Shown piece by piece: positions 34,101-41,872 of a stretch of 64,000 bases of DNA. The number at the start of each line of letters is the position of its first letter. Position 1 is the stretch's first letter. The notes below the pieces were generated by a model. That model had not been told where the DNA came from. It made no database searches and saw nothing but the letters and a program-made list of their open reading frames with translations. Source of the DNA: JAUWOY01 sp034431315. Its GTDB lineage: Bacteria > Chloroflexota > Anaerolineae > VGOG01. Position numbers and translations under genes: made by a program. The stretch covers positions 7,862-71,861 of the forward strand of contig DAOUDK010000073.1 in assembly GCA_034431315.1 (NCBI GenBank), read 5' to 3'.

Positions 34101-35383
34101 AGCACCAAAAGAACATTGAGGAGCGCGCTCGGCTGAGGCAGCCAGACCAAACAGCCTATGCACGGCGAGAGCTGGGGGTTACCCTGCGGAAGGCAGGGCG
34201 TTACGATGAAGCCATCTCCGAAGGGCAGCAGACTATCGAGGAGTTGACCCAACTGGGTCGTGAGGCAGGGGTGGCCTATGCACGGTATGTGCTGGCTCAG
34301 ACCTGCCGGGCTGCAGGACGCTACGATGAAGCGGTGAGGGAGCACCAAAAGAACATTGAGGAGCGCACCCGGCTGGGGCAGCCCGACTGGGCGGCCTATG
34401 CGCGGCGGGGGTTGGGGGTTACCCTGCGGAAGGCAGGGCGTTACGATGAAGCCATCTCCGAAGGGCAGCAGACTATTGAGGAGTTGACCCAACTTGGGCA
34501 GGCTGACAGCGCAGCCTATGCGCGGCGGGAGTTAGGGATTACCCTTCGGGCAGCAGGACGTTACGATGAAGCCATCTCCGAAGGGCAGCAGACTATTGAG
34601 GAGTTGACCCAACTTGAGCGACTGAACGACGCGGCCTACGCGCGGTATGAGTTGGCCCGTACCTATCGCGACTGGGGCCATTTTGGCGATGCTATCACAC
34701 AACATCTATCGGCTGTGGAGATACTCCAGCCCACGATCCAGAAGGCACAACTCTCAGATACCCTGTTTGGGCTCGCCATTACCTATCGTCATGCTCAGCA
34801 ATGGGACAATGCTCAGGAGATCCTCAGCCAGTGCTTAGAACTGGAACGTCAGTTAGGCCGAATTTTCTATGAAGCTTCTGTCGAGCGCGAGTTGTGCATG
34901 GTCTACCGCGAATGGGGCCGTTACCCTGAAGCCGAAGACCATGGTTTATCAAGCCTCATGTTGGGCGGCCTTCCCGCGCGTATAGCCTACCGTCATGAAA
35001 CCCTCGGTCGCCTCTATCAAGCATGGAACAAGCCCAAACAGGCTAGGCAGCATCTTAACCAAGCTCTTGAGGCTTACGCTCACCTGCATTATGAAGTGGA
35101 TGTAGCGGACACTAATATTGTTCTGGCGAACGTAGCCGCCGACGAAGGCGAATTCGAGCGCGCCGAGACCCTTATACAGGAAAGCTTGGCGATCTATCGC
35201 CGTCTTAACCGCCGCGTCAAGATCGCTGAGGCTTTACGCAAACTCGGCAAGCTCTATCGCCGCGCGGGCAAACCCGAAGATGGACACACTTATTTAGAGC
35301 AGGGCCTTAGCTTGTACACCGAACTGGATATCCAGCCCGAGATCGAGAAAACCAAGGCCATATTGGAACAGACTGATATGTAA
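31136..35383 (+). CDS. STAND-type NTPase with long TPR array
   Basis: 1415 residues from ATG 31136 (AAAGGAGA upstream). Residues ~1-450 are an AAA/NB-ARC-like module: P-loop GEGGIGKS (54-61), Walker B LLLDSYDE (233-240), then a LGLPLALGIAG segment and a winged-helix region (LHDRVRRFLLEYL), as in signal-transduction ATPases. Residues ~600-1410 are TPRs; twelve consecutive 40-residue units (nt 33232-34671) are nearly identical. No separate N-terminal effector domain is seen (only ~45 residues precede the P-loop), so output may occur through a partner. STAND proteins act as oligomerising sensors in immunity or regulation; which applies here is unknown. Confidence 0.88.
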   Translation: MELDYTKAALQQRLKYKVGRDFETATFERSLDALIAGQDADPAAGTYRVLFLFGEGGIGKSFLLSLFASLCKDKDVPFVQLDALDIRGQPRYLTLPDFLKGLCLELEENTWARRLLSKSFSRFGEAWRAYKDTESRLKRQEPMSGLEVPDEDLIDVTARAVGAVGSQVLGIPTVVGEHVAEFGVAGSRWAISALRRSIRRTADLDLLYEHWERLEVALFQDLADALGNRPIVLLLDSYDELSDIEPDVHRFLFQRLKVKRLIVLAARRRPGPFLQQALLTYFWPRLVPDFTPEEARTYLIDKRGVTDSEVVDAVVELALGLPLALGIAGDAISTLSDPRQALDWVRSGAPGRAQIVAHIAEWLLRTLSEHRRHLMFACAVLGEFDREILGKVHGDQVVAEDLAWLENLSFVTTERGRLRLHDRVRRFLLEYLRDLPGDDYCRLQERAALSYQELLEGLPKLEKPHEDDNWRDWTMAKAYHWLMTGTEKGSDVFYDTIADALWEQEATFAVKLLEAAVSPPSIETKKEPLQFLLAGCRAYAQEDYAKAESPFQHLAEVAGRSARLEQIANDMLGELYSRMDDRERAAITHYQKALSLFETFGEDLKVATTLVNQGRVYQQLEEWGTAITLFKRAADICECLSEYEMQSSALIWGAIAYRDWGRYEEALQYHKQALEAGEESRKPEQVAWARRERALTLRTAGRYDEAVKEHRQNIEECTRAGQSDWAAYARRELGVTLRGAGRYDEAISEGQQAIEELIQLGQADSAAYARRELGVTLQQAGHYDEAISEGQQAIEELTQLGREAEAANARYVLAQAYRAAGRYDEAVREHQKNIKERTRLGQPDEAAYARWELGITLREAGRYDEAISEGQQTIEELTQLGRETGVAYARYVLAQTYRAAGRYDEAVGEHQQNIEEHTRLGQPDQAAYAWRELGVTLRQAGRYDEAISEGQQAIEELTQLGREAGADYARYVLAQTYRAAGRYDEAVREHQKNIEERARLRQPDQTAYARRELGVTLRKAGRYDEAISEGQQTIEELTQLGREAGVAYARYVLAQTCRAAGRYDEAVREHQKNIEERTRLGQPDWAAYARRGLGVTLRKAGRYDEAISEGQQTIEELTQLGQADSAAYARRELGITLRAAGRYDEAISEGQQTIEELTQLERLNDAAYARYELARTYRDWGHFGDAITQHLSAVEILQPTIQKAQLSDTLFGLAITYRHAQQWDNAQEILSQCLELERQLGRIFYEASVERELCMVYREWGRYPEAEDHGLSSLMLGGLPARIAYRHETLGRLYQAWNKPKQARQHLNQALEAYAHLHYEVDVADTNIVLANVAADEGEFERAETLIQESLAIYRRLNRRVKIAEALRKLGKLYRRAGKPEDGHTYLEQGLSLYTELDIQPEIEKTKAILEQTDM
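33232..34671 (+). repeat. Twelve 120-bp TPR-coding tandem repeats in two alternating types
   Basis: Each unit starts AGRYDEA. Type A continues VREHQKNIEERTRLGQP, type B ISEGQQTIEELTQLG. The order is A B B A B A B A B A B B, so the main unit is a 240-bp A-B dimer. DNA identity between units is very high, pointing to recent expansion. Confidence 0.92.
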
Positions 35384-35414
35384 GTCCAAGCAGGCAAGGC
35401 GAGGCATTACACAA

Positions 35415-35697
35415 CTGAAGAGATTCGTCACAAAGACACTGACGGAGACGAGTAAGCAGCGCTAGACTCCCAGAGAGTCGCCGATTGCTGGAAGGCGATA
35501 GTCACAGGCTGCTGAAATCCCCTCCTGAGTCGCCAGCGGAAAGGCCACATAGGGCCGAGTATGCCAGGCCGGGCGCTCCCGTTATCGAGCCGGAGTCCAG
35601 GGACTCCCTGAGGTTGCTGACCGCGAGGCAGCAACGAAGTAAGGTGGCAACACGAGCGCTCTTCGTCCTTATCAGGAGTGAAGAGCGTTTTCATTAA
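35415..35697 (+). promoter_or_regulatory. T-box riboswitch leader of serS (specifier UCC)
   Basis: The leader has T-box features in order: GACGAGTAAG near the base of stem I, CAGAGAGTC and the GCTGGAAGGCGATAG distal region, the stem I 3' strand with GAAATCCCCTCCTGAG in which TCC (35518-35520) is the likely Ser specifier, and the antiterminator sequence AAGTAAGGTGGCAACACG (from ~35637), then a terminator. Uncharged tRNA-Ser would pair with the UCC specifier and the TGGC bulge to allow readthrough into serS. The gene identity downstream confirms serine. Confidence 0.88.
35657..35692 (+). terminator. T-box-controlled terminator
   Basis: Stem CGCTCTTC (35657-35664) with GAAGAGCG (35680-35687), extended by TCCT/AGGA, then TTTTC. 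It competes with the T-box antiterminator. Confidence 0.85.
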
Positions 35698-35715
35698 AAT
35701 TAGAGGAGGTTAATC

Positions 35716-36984
35716 ATGCTCGATCTAAGTTTCATCCGCGAGAACCCAGACCAGGTCAAAGAGGCTTTGGTCAGATTGAACACCGACGCGCCCATTGACG
35801 ACATCCTGGCCCTGGACGAGGTGCGGCGCACTCTGCTGACGGAGGTGGAAGCGCTGAAGCATCAGCGCAACGTTACCTCTACAAAGATAGGGCGCATGGG
35901 GAAGGGAGAGGACCGCCAGACCCTCATCGCCGAGATGCGCCAGGTGGGGGAGCGCATCAAAGCCCTGGATGGCCAGGTAAGCGGTGTGGAGGAACGGCTT
36001 CACGAGGCCATGCTTCTGGTGCCCAACATGCCCCACGAGACGGTGCCCATCGGCAAAGACGACAGCGAGAACGTGGTGGTGCGCACCGAAGGGGAACTCC
36101 GTGAGTTCGACTTCGAGCCGCTACCCCACTGGGATTTGGGACCAGTGTTGGACATCATTGACTTCGAGCGGGGGGTGAAGCTCTCCGGCACTCGCTTCTA
36201 TGTGCTCAAGGGCCTGGGGGCCAGGCTTCAGCGAGCGATGATCGCCTGGATGCTCGACCTGCACGTGAACGAGCAGGGTTACACTGAAATCTACCCACCC
36301 TACGTGGTCAAGCGAGAATGTATGGTCGGGGCGGCGCAGTTGCCCAAGTTCGAGGCCAACATTTACCACGACGTCGAAGACGACTTCTGGTTCATCGGCA
36401 CGGCGGAGGTTCCGCTGACCAACCTGCATCGCGACGAGATCCTGAACGCGGATCAATTGCCACTGTACTACGTGGCCTACTCGCCCTGTTTCCGACGAGA
36501 GAAATTCTCCGCGGGCAAGGACACGCGGGGCATCAAGCGAGGCCATCAGTTCGACAAGGTGGAGATGTATAAATTCACCACCACGGAGAACTCCTACGAG
36601 GAACTGGAGAAGATGGTGGACGACGCGGAGGATGTGTGCCGAGGATTGGGCATCCCTCACCGGGTGGTGCAGATGTGCACCGGCGACCTGGGCTTCGCCG
36701 CTGCCAAGAAGTACGACGTTGAGGTGTGGGCCCCAGGTTGCGGTGAGTGGCTGGAGGTCAGCTCCTGCTCCAACTGCGAGGGCTTCCAGGCCCGCCGAGC
36801 CAATATTCGCTACCGGCCGGAGCCCGGCGCCAAGCCTGAGTTCGCCCACACCCTCAACGGAAGCGGCCTGGCCCTGCCCCGAACCCTGATCGCCGTCATG
36901 GAGAATTACCAGCAGGCTGATGGCAGCATCGTCATCCCTGAGGTTCTGCGACCTTACATGGGAGGGGTAGAAGTCATCAGCTAG
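35716..36984 (+). CDS. serS: Seryl-tRNA synthetase
   Basis: 422 residues, normal length for the bacterial class II enzyme. The N-terminal ~110 residues form the tRNA-binding coiled-coil arm (MLDLSFIRENPDQVKEALVRL start). Class II motifs are visible: motif 2 in CFRREKFSAGKDTRGIKRGHQFDKVEMYKF and motif 3 in LNGSGLALPRTLIAVMENYQ; EVSSCSNCEGFQARR is the SerRS signature. ATG 35716 has AGGAGG upstream and the gene is preceded by a Ser-specific T-box. Confidence 0.98.
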   Translation: MLDLSFIRENPDQVKEALVRLNTDAPIDDILALDEVRRTLLTEVEALKHQRNVTSTKIGRMGKGEDRQTLIAEMRQVGERIKALDGQVSGVEERLHEAMLLVPNMPHETVPIGKDDSENVVVRTEGELREFDFEPLPHWDLGPVLDIIDFERGVKLSGTRFYVLKGLGARLQRAMIAWMLDLHVNEQGYTEIYPPYVVKRECMVGAAQLPKFEANIYHDVEDDFWFIGTAEVPLTNLHRDEILNADQLPLYYVAYSPCFRREKFSAGKDTRGIKRGHQFDKVEMYKFTTTENSYEELEKMVDDAEDVCRGLGIPHRVVQMCTGDLGFAAAKKYDVEVWAPGCGEWLEVSSCSNCEGFQARRANIRYRPEPGAKPEFAHTLNGSGLALPRTLIAVMENYQQADGSIVIPEVLRPYMGGVEVIS

Positions 36985-37003
36985 GTTCATGTGTATGAAA
37001 ACA

Positions 37004-37045
37004 AAAACGCTCGGCGGCGCACTGCGCCGCCGAGCGTTTTCGTGA
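37004..37045. terminator. Bidirectional terminator between serS and phosphofructokinase
   Basis: Very strong stem AAAACGCTCGGCGGC / GCCGCCGAGCGTTTT (37004-37040) with A- and T-runs on either side. Confidence 0.93.
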
Positions 37046-37059
37046 AACCTCACAGGTTT

Positions 37060-38220
37060 TTAGTACAGGAACATCGGCTTACCGTGAGCGTGCCAGACCT
37101 TGGGCCGGTACTCTTCGACGTCGTACAGGGCACGCACGTCCACGGTCTTGACCCCCAGTAATGGCGACTCTGCCGTCACATCGGTGTAACGCCCATCACG
37201 CAACGCCACCATGCGCCCGAACTTTTTCGTCGCGATCAGGTCCATGGCGATGTTGGCGTAGTTGACAGCGACCATAACGTCCAAAGCATCCGGTTCCCCA
37301 GAGCGCATCAGGTAGGCGACTTCCTGAATCAACGTTGCTTCGCCGGTTATCTTTTGCAGCCGGGTAGCAGTCACAGCACCGATGCCGCCCAGCTTTTTGT
37401 GTCCATAGGGATCAACCTTGTCCTTCCTATAGACAATTTCCTCACCTATGATCCGGGCCCCTTCGGAGATGGTCATCATGGCGTAATGGCTGGGATTGGC
37501 GCGTTTGTCCTGCATCAGCAAATCGGCCAGCTTCTCAATGTCGAAGCGGACCTCAGAGATGATGGCCCGATCTACGCCAGCCAGATATGCGGAGATGAGC
37601 GAGGTCTCCCCAGAGTGACGACCAAATAGCTCCACGACCCCAATGCGTTCGTGAGAGCCAGCAGTGCTGCGCAGTTGATGAATGAACCGGACGCTGCGGG
37701 TGACTGCGGTCGAAAAGCCGATGCAGTAATCAGTCCCAAAGACGTCGTTATCCATCGTCTTGGGAATGGACACGATCGGGAACCCTTCATGGTGAAGCCG
37801 GGCGGCGTATCCCAGCGTGTCCTCACCACCGATAGGGATCAGCACGTCAATTTTCAGGTGCTCCAGGTTTCTGAGCACATGAGGGGTAAAGTCCAGAAGC
37901 CCCTCCTCGTTGGCCTCTTGTTCTCCTGGCTTCAAGAAAGCAGGCGTTCTCCCCGGCCGCACACGGCCCGGGTTGACGCGTGACGTGTGCAAGAAAGTAC
38001 CGCCGGTGCGGTCAATGGTGCGTGTGTTAGCCCTGCTCAGAGGTCGGATAAAGAGTTCGTGAGTTTCGGGGTCGTCCGGGTTGTAGTGCAGCAGACCCAT
38101 CCAGCCACGCCGAATGCCGATTATCTCGTGGCCTTCACTCTCGCCTCGGTAGGCCACCGCCTTAATGGCGGGGTTTAAGCCAGGGACGTCCCCGCCGCCG
38201 GTTAAAATTCCAATCCTCAT
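37060..38220 (-). CDS. 6-phosphofructokinase, residues pointing to a pyrophosphate-using type
   Basis: 386 residues. The PFK fold is clear: GILTGGGDVPGLNPAIK, IGGEDTLGYAARL (131-135 = GGEDT), PKTMDND (153-159), GFSTAV and VVELFGRHSG. ATP-dependent enzymes normally have GGDGS and PGTIDND; the Asp and Lys in GG(D/E)DT and PKT(I/M)DND are the residues known to favour pyrophosphate. The Glu in place of the first Asp is unusual. A PPi enzyme would work in both directions, fitting the FBPase and aldolase encoded just upstream in the same transcript. Phosphoryl donor is inferred, not shown. Confidence 0.9.
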   Translation of the reverse strand: MRIGILTGGGDVPGLNPAIKAVAYRGESEGHEIIGIRRGWMGLLHYNPDDPETHELFIRPLSRANTRTIDRTGGTFLHTSRVNPGRVRPGRTPAFLKPGEQEANEEGLLDFTPHVLRNLEHLKIDVLIPIGGEDTLGYAARLHHEGFPIVSIPKTMDNDVFGTDYCIGFSTAVTRSVRFIHQLRSTAGSHERIGVVELFGRHSGETSLISAYLAGVDRAIISEVRFDIEKLADLLMQDKRANPSHYAMMTISEGARIIGEEIVYRKDKVDPYGHKKLGGIGAVTATRLQKITGEATLIQEVAYLMRSGEPDALDVMVAVNYANIAMDLIATKKFGRMVALRDGRYTDVTAESPLLGVKTVDVRALYDVEEYRPKVWHAHGKPMFLY

Positions 38221-38248
38221 AATTCTCCTCCTGCAATCTCAGTCTAAT

Positions 38249-39265
38249 CTACCCAAACTCGCGGATGAACTGCTCGACCTCGTCCATGTCCTCCCGGCTG
38301 CCGATGAAAAGGGGCACCCGCTGGTGCAGCGACTCTGGCTGGATGTGCATGATGTCCTGCCTGCCGTCGGAGGCGCGCCCGCCGGCCTGTTCAACGATGA
38401 AGGCCATGGGCGCCGCCTCGTAGAGCAGACGGAGTTTGCCGCGCGGTTTCCTGGGATCCTTGGTGTCGGCCGGGTACATAAAGATGCCGCCCGCCAGCAA
38501 GTTGCGGTGAAAGTCCGCCACCAGCGTGCCGATATAGCGCCCCGAATAGGGTCGGCCAGTGGCCTCGTCGGACGCCTTCAGGTAGTCCACGTAGCAGCGA
38601 ACGCCCTCGCTCCAGCAGTGATAGTTCCCCTCGTTAGTGCTGTAATACTTGCCTCGGGGCGGGATCTGGAGATTGGGATGCGAGAGCAAGAACTCGCCCA
38701 CGCTGGGATCGAGGGTAAAACCATGCACCCCCTGACCACTGGTGTAGACCATCATGGTGCTGGAACCGTAGATGATGTAGCCTGCAGCGACCTGCTTGTA
38801 GCCCGGTTGCAGGAAATCCTCTAACATACCCCGTTGCCCATCCGAGACCTTGCGGTGGATGGAGAAAATCGTGCCCACGCTGACGTTCATGTCAATGTTG
38901 GCCGAGCCATCCAGCGGGTCAAAGACGAGCACGTAATGGCCAGTAGGAAACCGCTCGGGGATGGGAATAATGTCGGGGTTCTCCTCGGAGGCCATGGCGC
39001 ACAACCGACCCGTGTGATCGTTCATGCGGATCAGGATCTCATTGGCAAACACGTCCAGTTTCATGACCTGCTCGCCCTGGACGTTCTCTTCGCCAGTGAG
39101 GCCCAGGATCCCCACCAAACCGGCTTTGCTCACCTCACGGGAGATGATCTTGGCCGCCAGGGCGATGTCGTACAGCAAATAGGTAAGCTCGCCCGTCGCC
39201 TCAGGAAAGAAGAACTGCTGCTGCTCCAGGATGTGGCGCTCAATGGTGATTATCTGTGCGGTCAT
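38249..39265 (-). CDS. fbp: Fructose-1,6-bisphosphatase, class I
   Basis: 338 residues. The metal-binding signature FDPLDGSANIDMNVSVGTIFSI and the motifs GYIIYGSSTMMVY, YIGTLVADFHRNLLAGGIFMYP and LRLLYEAAPMAFIVEQAGG identify the class I enzyme, which removes the 1-phosphate in gluconeogenesis. The gene lies between fba and the phosphofructokinase on one strand, 16 bp from fba and 28 bp from pfk, a compact operon for triose-to-hexose flux. Confidence 0.97.
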   Translation of the reverse strand: MTAQIITIERHILEQQQFFFPEATGELTYLLYDIALAAKIISREVSKAGLVGILGLTGEENVQGEQVMKLDVFANEILIRMNDHTGRLCAMASEENPDIIPIPERFPTGHYVLVFDPLDGSANIDMNVSVGTIFSIHRKVSDGQRGMLEDFLQPGYKQVAAGYIIYGSSTMMVYTSGQGVHGFTLDPSVGEFLLSHPNLQIPPRGKYYSTNEGNYHCWSEGVRCYVDYLKASDEATGRPYSGRYIGTLVADFHRNLLAGGIFMYPADTKDPRKPRGKLRLLYEAAPMAFIVEQAGGRASDGRQDIMHIQPESLHQRVPLFIGSREDMDEVEQFIREFG

Positions 39266-39281
39266 GATCTCCTGCTGTCAG

Positions 39282-40205
39282 CTACTCTTCACTCCCCCCA
39301 AGCTCTGCACTTCGATGCTGCCTGGGCGGACTCTTGAAGCCGCCGCTGGAATCAACGCGGTTGTTGCTCTTGAAAAGGCGGATCTTCTCCCGCACCGCTT
39401 CTTTGGTGTTTTCGCGAGAGATGCTCAGGTATTTGCGGGGATCCACCTCATCGGGATGTCTCTCGAAACCCTCTCTCATCCCTCGCACGAAAGCCTGACT
39501 CAGATAAGTCGCCACGTTGACCTTGCAGATGCCGTGCTCGATGGCTTCGACCACGCTCTCGTGCCGGACGCCCGATGAGCCGTGCAACACCAACGGCACC
39601 CCGACCTTCTGGCGGATGGCCTCGATACGCGGGATGTCCAGGGTGGCCTGGCGGGCCTTCATGGCATGGACCGAGCCGACGGCCACGGCCAGAGAATCGG
39701 CCCCGGTCAGATCAACGAACTCTTTAGCCTGGTCGGGGTCGGTCATGGCCGCTTCCACTTCCTCTGGCGTCACACCATCCGAGGCCTTGAGCACGCGGCC
39801 CAGCTCCGCCTCGACAGGGATACCGACGATGTGGGCGATATCGCAGACCCTCTTGCTGATAGCCACGTTCTCTTCATAGGGCAGCTTGGAGCCATCGAAC
39901 ATCAAGGAGGTGAAGCCCACACGCAGGCAACGGACGTTTTGGTCGAAATCGGTGCCATGATCCAGGTGGAGAACCACGGGGACGTCGGCCTGCTCGGCCG
40001 CGATCTTCACCATTCCAGCCGCAAAATCCAGACCAGCGTAGCGAATAGCTCCCTGACTGACCTGCAGGATGACCGGCGCCCGCTCCTCCTGGGCGGCCTC
40101 GACGATGGCCTGCACCATTTCCATGTTGTTAGCATTGAAGGCGCCCACGGCGAAGCGTTCGGCCAAAGCAAGCTGTAGTATTTCCTTACTGGTTACTAAT
40201 GGCAT
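39282..40205 (-). CDS. fba: Fructose-bisphosphate aldolase, class II
   Basis: 307 residues from ATG 40205 (AGGTGA 7 bp upstream; a TTG two codons earlier is also open). The zinc site and catalytic residues are in VVLHLDHGTDFDQ, EAELGR, GADSLAVAVGSVHAM and LVLHGSSGV. It makes or cleaves fructose-1,6-bisphosphate. First gene of the fba-fbp-pfk transcript, with a TTGACG-17-TACACT promoter. The last ~20 residues are polar and poorly conserved in appearance. Confidence 0.96.
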   Translation of the reverse strand: MPLVTSKEILQLALAERFAVGAFNANNMEMVQAIVEAAQEERAPVILQVSQGAIRYAGLDFAAGMVKIAAEQADVPVVLHLDHGTDFDQNVRCLRVGFTSLMFDGSKLPYEENVAISKRVCDIAHIVGIPVEAELGRVLKASDGVTPEEVEAAMTDPDQAKEFVDLTGADSLAVAVGSVHAMKARQATLDIPRIEAIRQKVGVPLVLHGSSGVRHESVVEAIEHGICKVNVATYLSQAFVRGMREGFERHPDEVDPRKYLSISRENTKEAVREKIRLFKSNNRVDSSGGFKSPPRQHRSAELGGSEE

Positions 40206-40300
40206 TTTCAAATCACCTTTCTGATTTAAAGATTAGAGTCTCAACCGATGGAACGTAGGTGGCGTCAAGGTCAACCTATGCTTCCATCAGAACAGCGCTC

Positions 40301-40329
40301 AGTGTACCACAAAAAAGAGCAAACGTCAA
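40301..40329 (-). promoter_or_regulatory. Promoter of the fba-fbp-pfk operon
   Basis: Minus strand TTGACG (40329-40324), 17 bp, TACACT (40306-40301). Confidence 0.78.
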
Positions 40330-40341
40330 ACGCCAATGAAG

Positions 40342-40375
40342 AGACCCTTAGGGTTTTTGGAAACCCTAAGGGTCT
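40342..40375. repeat. Perfect 15-bp inverted repeat between two divergent promoters
   Basis: AGACCCTTAGGGTTT (40342-40356) and AAACCCTAAGGGTCT (40361-40375) with loop TTGG. It lies between the -35 boxes of the fba and amidohydrolase promoters and is not in either transcript, so it is not acting as a terminator for them; it could be an operator or a dispersed palindrome. Confidence 0.85.
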
Positions 40376-40400
40376 GGGAAACTATCACGCCGACCCGCCT

Positions 40401-40429
40401 TTGCATGACGTGCGGGCTTGTGCTATACT
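40401..40429 (+). promoter_or_regulatory. Promoter of the amidohydrolase gene
   Basis: TTGCAT (40401-40406), 17 bp, TATACT (40424-40429). Confidence 0.78.
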
Positions 40430-40470
40430 TACGGAACGAAAGAGGCATGTCGAAAAAAGGAGAAATCACG

Positions 40471-41832
40471 ATGCCTACCTTGCTAGTGAAAAACGCAGCC
40501 TTGCTGGTCACCATGGACGAGGAGAGGCGACGCATCGAGGACGGCGGCATTTTCGTGCGGGATAACGTCATCGAAGCGGTGGGGCCGACTGAGGAGCTGC
40601 CGCGGGAGGCCGACCGGGTTATCGTCGCTTCGGGGATGATCGTCCTGCCGGGGCTGGTGAACACCCACCACCACCTCTACCAGACCCTGACCCGCGCCCT
40701 GCCCGCTGTCCAGGACGTGGAGCTTTTCGATTGGCTGCGCAGCCTGTACCCTGTTTGGGCGGAGCTTACCGGCGAAGCCATCTACGTCAGCGCGCTGGTG
40801 GGCCTGGCGGAGCTGATTCTCTCTGGCTGTACCGCCACCACTGATCATCTGTACCTCTTTCCCAACGACGCTTCGCTGGACGACGAGATCCGCGCCGCCC
40901 GCGAACTGGGCATCCGCTTCCATCCCTGCCGGGGCAGTATGTCCCTGGGCCGCTCCCAGGGGGGCCTGCCGCCCGACCGCGTCGTCCAGAGCGAAGAGGA
41001 CATCCTGGCCGACTGCCAGCGGGTCATAGAGGAGTACCACGACCCAGAGCCCTATTCGATGTGCCGCATCGTCCTCGCCCCCTGCTCCCCCTTCTCGGTG
41101 ACGGCGGAGTTGATGAGGGAATCGGCGGCTCTAGCTCGCCAGCACGGCCTGCACCTCCACACCCACGTGGCCGAGACCCTGGACGAGGAAAGTTTTTGTC
41201 TGGGGAAATTCGGCTGCCGGCCAGTGGAGTACATGGAACAGTTGGGCTGGGTGGGTCCCGACGTCTCCTATGCCCACGCCATATACCTCGACGAGGAAGA
41301 GATAAGACTCCTGGCCGAGACGGGCACCGGCGTGGCCCACTGCCCCAGCTCCAACATGCGGCTGGGTTCAGGGATAGCCCCCATCCGCGAGATGTTGGAC
41401 GCGGGCGTCAAGGTAGGACTGGCCGTGGACGGCAGCACGTCCAACGACAGCTCCCACCTGCTGGCCGAGGCGCGCATGGCCATGCTTCTGCAGCGAGTTC
41501 AGAAGGGCGCTGGCTCGCTCAGTGCTCAGGAGGCCCTGGAGATGGCCACCCTGGGCGGGGCGGCTGTCCTGGGCCGCGACGACATCGGCTCGCTGGAAGC
41601 GGGCAAGGCAGCCGATTTCATTGCCATTGACCTCAACAGGCTGGAGTACGCCGGTGCCCTGCACGATCCGTTGGCCGCGCTGGTCTTCTGCACGCCGGTC
41701 AACGTGGCCCTGTCGGTCATCAACGGTCGGGTAGTGGTTGATGGTGGTCACCTGGTGGGTCTTGATCTGGAGGAAATCGTGGCCCGCCACAACCGCATCT
41801 CCCGGCAGATGGTGGAGAGGGCGACAGCGTGA
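40471..41832 (+). CDS. Amidohydrolase of the 8-oxoguanine deaminase / AtzB-TrzN-like group
   Basis: 453 residues from ATG 40471 (AAAAAAGGAG upstream). Metal-dependent TIM-barrel deaminase: NTHHHLYQTLTRA (metal His pair), CTATTDHLYLFP, HLHTHVAETLDE, YAHAIYLDEEE, VAHCPSSNMRLGSG and GLAVDGSTSNDS carry the conserved His, Glu and Asp. The sequence style matches 8-oxoguanine deaminases and hydroxyatrazine-type hydrolases; guanine-like or other amino-heterocycle substrates are likely, but the exact one is not certain. It is followed by yraN and miaA. Confidence 0.88.
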   Translation: MPTLLVKNAALLVTMDEERRRIEDGGIFVRDNVIEAVGPTEELPREADRVIVASGMIVLPGLVNTHHHLYQTLTRALPAVQDVELFDWLRSLYPVWAELTGEAIYVSALVGLAELILSGCTATTDHLYLFPNDASLDDEIRAARELGIRFHPCRGSMSLGRSQGGLPPDRVVQSEEDILADCQRVIEEYHDPEPYSMCRIVLAPCSPFSVTAELMRESAALARQHGLHLHTHVAETLDEESFCLGKFGCRPVEYMEQLGWVGPDVSYAHAIYLDEEEIRLLAETGTGVAHCPSSNMRLGSGIAPIREMLDAGVKVGLAVDGSTSNDSSHLLAEARMAMLLQRVQKGAGSLSAQEALEMATLGGAAVLGRDDIGSLEAGKAADFIAIDLNRLEYAGALHDPLAALVFCTPVNVALSVINGRVVVDGGHLVGLDLEEIVARHNRISRQMVERATA

Positions 41833-41859
41833 AACGTGAAGACGTGAAACGTGACAAGA
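41829..41859. repeat. GTGAAACGTGA direct repeat
   Basis: Two copies of GTGAAACGTGA immediately after the amidohydrolase stop; the same unit forms the repeat at 44762-44808. Confidence 0.7.
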
Positions 41860-41872
41860 AAGAGGGCGTTGG

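Noticed and set aside
33232..34671. Regular repeats considered as a CRISPR array
   Set aside because: The repeats are 120 bp, contiguous, in frame and encode TPRs; no spacers.
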